DNA from: Chloroflexota bacterium | GTDB lineage: Bacteria > Chloroflexota > UBA6077 > JACCZL01 | DNA length: 64,000 nucleotides | Assembly: GCA_020845495.1 (NCBI GenBank) | Contig: JADLFM010000037.1 | Location: 1 to 64,000, forward strand | Reading direction: 5' to 3' | Shown: in pieces, positions 60,201 to 64,000 of the stretch | Numbering within the stretch: position 1 is the stretch's first letter | Layout: each line of letters starts with the position of its first letter | Position numbers and translations under genes: made by a program | Notes under the pieces: generated by a model | Databases searched by the model: none | Told to the model about the DNA's origin: nothing | What the model saw: only the letters and a program-made list of their open reading frames with translations

Positions 60201-61945
60201 CGCGGCCCGACCAGCGTCCGCAGCGACATCACCAACTCCTCGCGGAGCGGATCGATCGGCGGATTCGTGACCTGCGCGAAGCGCTGCTTGAAGAAGCCGA
60301 ACAGCAAGCGGGGTACGCGCGAGAGCGCCGCCATCGGGGTGTCGTCACCCATCGAGAAGATGGGATCCTTTCCGTCGGCGCCCATAGGACGGACGATGAA
60401 CTTGACTTCCTCAGCGGTGTAGCCGAATGCCTGCTGAATCGCCGTCAGGCTGGAAGGCGCGACGACCTCGGCGCCGTTTGCCGGAGCCGCCGGCTCGGGC
60501 GTGTGGGTGCCGTTGAGGCGGGCGTGTCCGTTCGTCAGTGTGGCCTGACCGTTTGCATGGCCGTTACTCGCCGGCGTGGCTGCCACGGTCGCCAGCGTCA
60601 CCATGCCACGGGCGAGCCACTCACCGTAGGGGCGGCGCTCGGCAACCTCGCGTTTGAGGTCGTCGTTCTTCAGGATCGCGCCGCGAACCGTGTCGACGGC
60701 CAGCATCTGGCCGGGGCCAAGCCGCCCCTTCTCGACGATCCGAGCGTCGTCCATGTCGAACACGCCGACCTCAGAGGCCGCGACGACCAACCCATCTTCG
60801 TCGATCTTGTAGCGCGAGGGGCGCAGGCCGTTGCGGTCGAGCACTGCGCCGACGATCCGTCCGTCCGTGAACGAGAGCGCGGCCGGCCCGTCCCACGGCT
60901 CGACCAGCGTATCATGGTAACGGTGGAAGTCGCGCAGGCGGGGCTCCAGATCCGTCAGGTTCTCCCAGGCAGACGGAACCAGCATCATCATCGAGTGGAG
61001 CACGTCACGGCCGCTCAAATCGAGCAGCTCGAGGACGTTGTCCAGGCTCGCGGAGTCCGAGCCGGCCTCCCAGACGATCGGGCGCAGGCTGTCGATCGCC
61101 TCGCCCCAGACCGGGGAGACAAGCTCCGGCTCGCGCGCCCGCATCCAGTTGCGGTTACCCTGAACGGTATTGATCTCGCCATTGTGGGCCAGGAAGCGGA
61201 ACGGCTGGGCCAGGAACCAGTTGGGCAGGGTGTTCGTCGAGTAACGCTGGTGGAAGAGGGCCAGCGCCGTCTCGTACTCCGGATCGCGCAGGTCGTTGTA
61301 GAAGGTCGGAAGCTGGGGCGCGAGCATCAGCCCCTTGTAGACGACGACCCGGCTCGACAGCGACGGGATGTAGAACCCCTCGACGCCCTGCTCGGCGATG
61401 CGGCGCTCGGCATCCTTGCGGGCCCGGTAGAGGGCACGCTCGAAGGCGACGTCGTCAACCAGCCCATTCGGGCGCGCAACGATGACCTGGCGAATCGCGG
61501 GGCGCGTGTCGAGCGCCTTCTCACCGAGCGCGCCAAGGTCGATCGGTACCTCGCGCCAGCCGACGATGGTCAGCCCCTCGCCACGTAGCGCATGGTCGAC
61601 GAGGGCGGTGCACAGATCCCGGGCAACCAGATCGTGCAGAGGCAGAAAGACCATCCCGAGCGCCAGGTCGGAGGCGCGCTCGACGCGAAATCCGCGTCGC
61701 TCCGCTTCACGCTTCAGCAGCTTTCCTGGTAACTGGGTCAACAGGCCGCTACCGTCGCCGGTCTTCGCGTCCGCATCTACGGCGCCACGGTGGGTGACGT
61801 TCGCGACAGCCTGAAGCGCCTTCACCAGGACATCATGGCCTTGTTGACCGGATGCCTTCGCGACGAAACCGACTCCGCAGGCGTCGTGCTCGAACGCCGG
61901 ATCGTACAGTGGCGGTCTACAAGCCCCAGTTTGCCAAGTGCTCAT
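57221..61945 (-). CDS. gltB: glutamate synthase large subunit
   Basis: A 1574-residue ammonia-assimilating enzyme (glutamine + 2-oxoglutarate to two glutamates). A 22-residue propeptide precedes the nucleophile C23 (EHDACGVGF) of the class II glutaminase. The FMN-binding synthase barrel includes SISGHDGG-type ISGHDGGTGASPLSSIKNTG, and the 3Fe-4S cysteines lie in GCDMARACHLNTCPTG. The C-terminal GXGXG beta-helix is present. An extra low-complexity Asn/Gly/His/Ala stretch sits near 450-500. No small subunit (gltD) lies on either side. The start is ATG 61945; no strong ribosome-binding site is seen. Confidence 0.97.
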   Translation of the reverse strand: MSTWQTGACRPPLYDPAFEHDACGVGFVAKASGQQGHDVLVKALQAVANVTHRGAVDADAKTGDGSGLLTQLPGKLLKREAERRGFRVERASDLALGMVFLPLHDLVARDLCTALVDHALRGEGLTIVGWREVPIDLGALGEKALDTRPAIRQVIVARPNGLVDDVAFERALYRARKDAERRIAEQGVEGFYIPSLSSRVVVYKGLMLAPQLPTFYNDLRDPEYETALALFHQRYSTNTLPNWFLAQPFRFLAHNGEINTVQGNRNWMRAREPELVSPVWGEAIDSLRPIVWEAGSDSASLDNVLELLDLSGRDVLHSMMMLVPSAWENLTDLEPRLRDFHRYHDTLVEPWDGPAALSFTDGRIVGAVLDRNGLRPSRYKIDEDGLVVAASEVGVFDMDDARIVEKGRLGPGQMLAVDTVRGAILKNDDLKREVAERRPYGEWLARGMVTLATVAATPASNGHANGQATLTNGHARLNGTHTPEPAAPANGAEVVAPSSLTAIQQAFGYTAEEVKFIVRPMGADGKDPIFSMGDDTPMAALSRVPRLLFGFFKQRFAQVTNPPIDPLREELVMSLRTLVGPRRSMLEETPEHARLLELQSPILTPAQMATFRSLNTAPFMARTLDTTFAVNAGPSGLRAAVDALCASAEEAVRAGTTILILSDRAMSAARASIPSLMAVGAVHHHLIASGIRMRVDLVVESGDAWDVHHFASLIGYGAAAVYPWLALETIEAELTEEQRSKIALASKRREDPVALEEAWRANGAATIRRQQEKLIHAAEKGLLKIMSKMGITTVSSYRGAQIFEALGLSAEVVDRCFVGTPSRIGGLGFQELGTDILARHQAAFPPAPVEKAGGKAGKLPDYGFIRYRREGEYHAFSPLVVRALHTAAQTGEYDAFKHYSSLVHSRAPMAIRDLLDFKPGTPVPLHEVEAVETIRRRFISTAMSLGALSPEAHRTLAVAMNRIGARSNSGEGGEDPQNYLPDENGDLGHNKIKQVASARFGVTAEYIAMADELEIKMAQGAKPGEGGQLPGIKVNELIARLRFAIPGITLISPPPHHDIYSIEDLAQLIYDLKMTNPRARVGVKLVAEAGVGTIAAGVAKAYADYVLISGHDGGTGASPLSSIKNTGSPWEIGLAETQQVLVMNDLRGRITVRTDGGLKTGRDVVMAAMLGAEEFGFGTAAVVSIGCDMARACHLNTCPTGVATQDPKYRAKFTGTAEMAVHFFTHLAMEVREVLASLGFRKLDEVVGRPDLLHTRAIPAGERAELLDLKAIITPADPSGTRPRIHVMNRNTRPTDTALDPEIVRDAQEALDAGKRMTLSYTIQNAHRSVGSRLAGEIARRHGSVGLPPDTIELRFKGSAGQSFGAWATTGMRLILEGEANDYVGKGLCGGEIVIMPPSEAAFAPQDNVILGNTILYGATGGRLFASGRAGERFAVRNSGAVAVVEGLGDHGCEYMTGGTVVVLGEVGRNFAAGMSNGVAYVLDLEERLPARYNPEMVKLERVMGLDDLEELYALVREHFEKTGSPRAQEIMDAWDYYRTQFWKVTPLPPEVVAPAAEQAGAGQQASAGVAERA

Positions 61946-62213
61946 GCACGTACCTCACGCCACACAACTCGGATCACGACAGGGAGCAACGATGCGACGT
62001 GGTAGGCGTTGGGGGAAACAGAATAGGCCAGCCTCAACAAGCTGGCCCCCTCGCGTACCCCGCGCGCTGCACCGTATCTACACCCACCAACAGTGTGGGG
62101 CAGCCGCGCATGCTTCATAGTCAACGTCGACTACGATTTTGCGGAGTTTACCGTACCAGGGCAAAATGCACAACCCCCTGTCCGAATGTGTCATCTACGG
62201 GAAGGCGAAGGTT
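61946..62213. promoter_or_regulatory. divergent intergenic region upstream of gltB with small hairpin
   Basis: GGCCAGC (62026-62032) and GCTGGCC (62041-62047) form a 7-pair stem with an 8-base loop in the gltB leader region. No known riboswitch motif is recognisable. The region must also hold the promoter for the metallopeptidase gene. Confidence 0.3.
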
Positions 62214-62816
62214 ATGGGCTCGAAGGGTGACGCCGAGCGCGTCGATCCACCGCCGGTCGATTCGGCACCGCGCACTTCGGCACCGGGCGGTCCAGGTGCT
62301 GATCCGCTCGATGGGCTCGTAGTCGAGTTCGTGCGGAGCGCTCGACGCCGGCGGACCGTCAGCGCCCGCATCGTGGACGGTCGCCTGATCGTCCAGGTGC
62401 CGGCTGGCCTGCCGCCCGAGCAGGAGCGGCAGTACGCTGAGAAGCTCGGGGCGCGGATTCTGGCTGGCCGCCGTCGACAGGCGCTCAACAGTGAGAACGA
62501 TCTGGCGGTACGTGCCCAGGAGCTCAACGCCCGCTACTTCGGTGGCCGGCTACGGTTCAGGGACGTGCGCTACGTCACGAATCAGAACGGGCGCTGGGGC
62601 TCCTGCTCGGCAAGCCAGGGCACTATTCGTATCGCCGATCGGGTGGCAAAGCTACCGATCTGGGTGCGTGACGCCGTGCTCGTCCACGAACTGAGCCACC
62701 TGATCGAGCCGAACCATTCGGAGCGCTTCTGGAAGCTCGCCAACACCTACCCGTTGATGGAGCGCGCGCGTGGCTACCTGATGGCGCTCGGCATCGAAGA
62801 GATCGACGAGGTGTAG
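62214..62816 (+). CDS. YgjP/DUF45-type zinc metallopeptidase-like protein
   Basis: About 200 residues. The zinc-binding motif is VLVHELSHLIEPNHSERFWKLANTY: His-Glu-x-x-His plus a third histidine in the NHSERFW segment. Upstream is RWGSCSASQGTIRIADRVAKLP, the other conserved block of the SprT/YgjP-like family. Members are proposed metallopeptidases; their substrates are mostly unknown. The first ~45 residues are Pro-rich and variable. I choose ATG 62214 behind GAAGGCGAAGG instead of the longer frame from 62139. Confidence 0.87.
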   Translation: MGSKGDAERVDPPPVDSAPRTSAPGGPGADPLDGLVVEFVRSARRRRTVSARIVDGRLIVQVPAGLPPEQERQYAEKLGARILAGRRRQALNSENDLAVRAQELNARYFGGRLRFRDVRYVTNQNGRWGSCSASQGTIRIADRVAKLPIWVRDAVLVHELSHLIEPNHSERFWKLANTYPLMERARGYLMALGIEEIDEV

Positions 62817-63038
62817 CCGCAAACACTCGTCGGGGGCGGGCCGGGCATGCTGCACCGCTCCCAGGAGCCAGCCTGTGACTCCAACGGGTCTGGGATCACG
62901 TGCCGCTCCCCGCGGGACGTGGTCGCACGGAGCGCGGGTGAGGGTCTCACAGGTCGCGTCTCGTCACCTCACCAGAGAGCCCCCACCCCAACCCACGTCC
63001 CGGCAGGAGAGCGAATGAACGGCGTCGGCCGGGTAGGG

Positions 63039-63401
63039 CTAAAACTCGACCTGAGCCGGGAACGCCTTGACCTCGATGGCCGGGTAGGCGATCAGCAGCA
63101 CCGCCTGGCCGTCGCCGATGTTGCGGGCGCCATGCACCGTATTCCCGGGCGCAAGCCAGGACGTACCAGCGTCGACCTCGGTCGTCTCGGTGCCAACGAG
63201 GATCTTGAGGCGGCCTTCGATGAGCGTCATTGCCTCCTCGACGAGGTGCGTGTGGGGCATGATCGTGCCGCCCGGTTCGAGGAACACCATGCCGGTGGTG
63301 ATAGCGCCCGCACCATTCTGCGCGCCGAGCGTGAGCTTGCGGGTGACACCGGGGCCGCGCTGCTCCCCCAGGATATCGTCGTGCCGCGAGACGTAGACCA
63401 C
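63039..63401 (-). CDS. cupin-domain protein
   Basis: About 120 residues. Motif 1 is GTIMPHTHLVEEAMTLIEG (two His, Glu) and motif 2 is GTSWLAPGNTVHGARNIG. A single-domain metal-binding cupin. The frame is open to 63527, but GTG 63401 has GGAGG seven bases upstream and the earlier residues are encoded partly by an 18-base tandem duplication. Function unknown. No operon partner is evident. Confidence 0.85.
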   Translation of the reverse strand: MVYVSRHDDILGEQRGPGVTRKLTLGAQNGAGAITTGMVFLEPGGTIMPHTHLVEEAMTLIEGRLKILVGTETTEVDAGTSWLAPGNTVHGARNIGDGQAVLLIAYPAIEVKAFPAQVEF

Positions 63402-63779
63402 GGACTTCCTCCATACGTTGAGTGAACTGGGTACGTTGAGTGAACTGGGTTGAGCCAGCCAGGTGGACCAAGACTGGGGCGCCGGCATCCGTGCCGAACG
63501 GCGAAGCCGGCTGACTTCAGGTGGCATGATACGCGGCGCGACTCTCCGTCAGATATACGAACTCCGCGGGTGCGCCCGCATCTGGCAAGCGGTGTGTTCC
63601 ATATGGAGCCTGCCATCTGGGTGACGCCATGTCCACACGGACGGCCTGCGGCAGTCTGTCCCACGCACCCAAACCGGTGAGAGCCGCTGGTGGACAGCGT
63701 ATACTCGATTGGAAGGCGCGCCGCAACGCCACGCAATCGCGCGCCCGGATCAGGATGAGCGCGTGGGAACCGTCGCACG
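63402..63779. other. intergenic region with small tandem duplication
   Basis: It lies between the cupin (minus) and the RibD-C-type gene (plus). Apart from the 18-base duplication at its left end, no gene or structure is recognised. Confidence 0.4.
63414..63449. repeat. 18-bp direct tandem duplication upstream of the cupin gene
   Basis: TACGTTGAGTGAACTGGG occurs exactly twice in tandem (63414-63431 and 63432-63449). It sits immediately upstream of the cupin's ribosome-binding site. Confidence 0.9.
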
Positions 63780-64000
63780 ATGCGCGGCGAAGGTGCCACG
63801 AGTGAGGCGGAGCGGGGGCGTGCCGACAACCCTGTCGGCATGAGCGCCCAGGAGTCGGATCGGGTGCTCAGGGGGTCGGATCGGGTGAACGAGCGTGCGC
63901 ACGAGCCAGCGGACCAGCAGCGGCTGAAGCGGCCCTTCGTCACGGTCAAGATCGCCCAGACGCTCGACGGCCGGATCGCCACCCGGACCGGTCAGTCCCA
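63780..64000 (+). CDS. RibD C-terminal-type reductase, N-terminal fragment
   Basis: The gene runs off the window. From ~residue 51 the sequence is RPFVTVKIAQTLDGRIATRTG, the opening strand of the RibD reductase / dihydrofolate-reductase-like family (5-amino-6-ribosylamino-uracil reductase or relatives). No deaminase domain precedes it: the frame begins within about 50 residues, at ATG 63780 or ATG 63840. It would therefore be a stand-alone reductase rather than a bifunctional RibD. Confidence 0.65.
   Translation, partial: MRGEGATSEAERGRADNPVGMSAQESDRVLRGSDRVNERAHEPADQQRLKRPFVTVKIAQTLDGRIATRTGQS

Noticed and set aside
62139..62213. Longer start for the metallopeptidase-like gene
   Set aside because: The upstream residues are not family-like and lack a ribosome-binding site, unlike ATG 62214.
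61946..62213. Glutamine or other riboswitch upstream of gltB
   Set aside because: Only a simple 7-pair hairpin is visible. No conserved riboswitch core could be recognised.
63402..63779. FMN riboswitch upstream of the RibD-C-type gene
   Set aside because: I searched for the conserved FMN-aptamer junction segments and found none; the gene is probably not in a riboflavin operon.

Overview
This is a GC-rich bacterial chromosome segment. About 40 protein genes sit on both strands. I see no rRNA, tRNA, CRISPR array, transposase or phage gene. The mix of genes (trehalose synthesis from glycogen, a tungsten-type aldehyde ferredoxin oxidoreductase, rpsO-pnp, many small catabolic oxidoreductases, a CHASE2 cyclase, frequent GTG/TTG starts) suggests a member of the Chloroflexota, perhaps near the Thermomicrobia. 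That placement is an impression from protein character, not a computed one.

Layout. At 0.3-2.7 kb a minus-strand group encodes a DapA-like aldolase, an amidohydrolase and a nucleoside/cytosine-type deaminase, followed by a free-standing HPt phosphotransfer protein. At 3.5-12.7 kb lies a glycogen/trehalose cluster on the minus strand in the order glgX(treX), treY, malQ, treZ. Its last three genes overlap by 4 bases, and treY is preceded by a tandemly duplicated ribosome-binding site that creates a 10-codon leader ORF. At 13-17 kb a single very long gene fuses a WbpM/PglF-type nucleotide-sugar dehydratase, an O-antigen ligase-like membrane domain and a helical-repeat tail. At 17-27 kb are an MFS transporter, a streptogramin-lyase-like beta-propeller, a secreted protein holding only a protease-prodomain-like module, a ThDP enzyme, a lipoprotein with a toxin-like C-terminal domain, a PAS-PAS-zinc-ribbon protein, a sugar isomerase and a lipid kinase. 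At 27-33 kb are a methyltransferase, a beta-hydroxyacid dehydrogenase with a cupin, a nitroreductase and the AOR.

At 33-36.4 kb is rpsO-pnp, where PNPase carries a long RGG-rich tail. At 36.5-46.3 kb are a 1146-residue Tat-type lipoprotein, an FMN flavoprotein, a WYL regulator joined to a DapA-like gene, an MrfB/YprB-like exonuclease and a PLP aminotransferase. At 46.5-55.7 kb are an unknown protein, a CHASE2-adenylate cyclase, a very large secreted beta-helix/Calx-beta protein and a LuxR-type response regulator. At 55.7-64 kb are homoserine dehydrogenase, the glutamate synthase large chain, a YgjP-type metallopeptidase, a cupin and the start of a RibD-C-type reductase that runs off the window.

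A recurring theme is short tandem duplications exactly at gene junctions: at the treY start, after the cupin gene at 29.4 kb, at the nitroreductase stop, between the WYL and DapA-like genes, and just upstream of the 63 kb cupin. Strong hairpins mark several gene ends, and two long palindromes lie between divergent genes.
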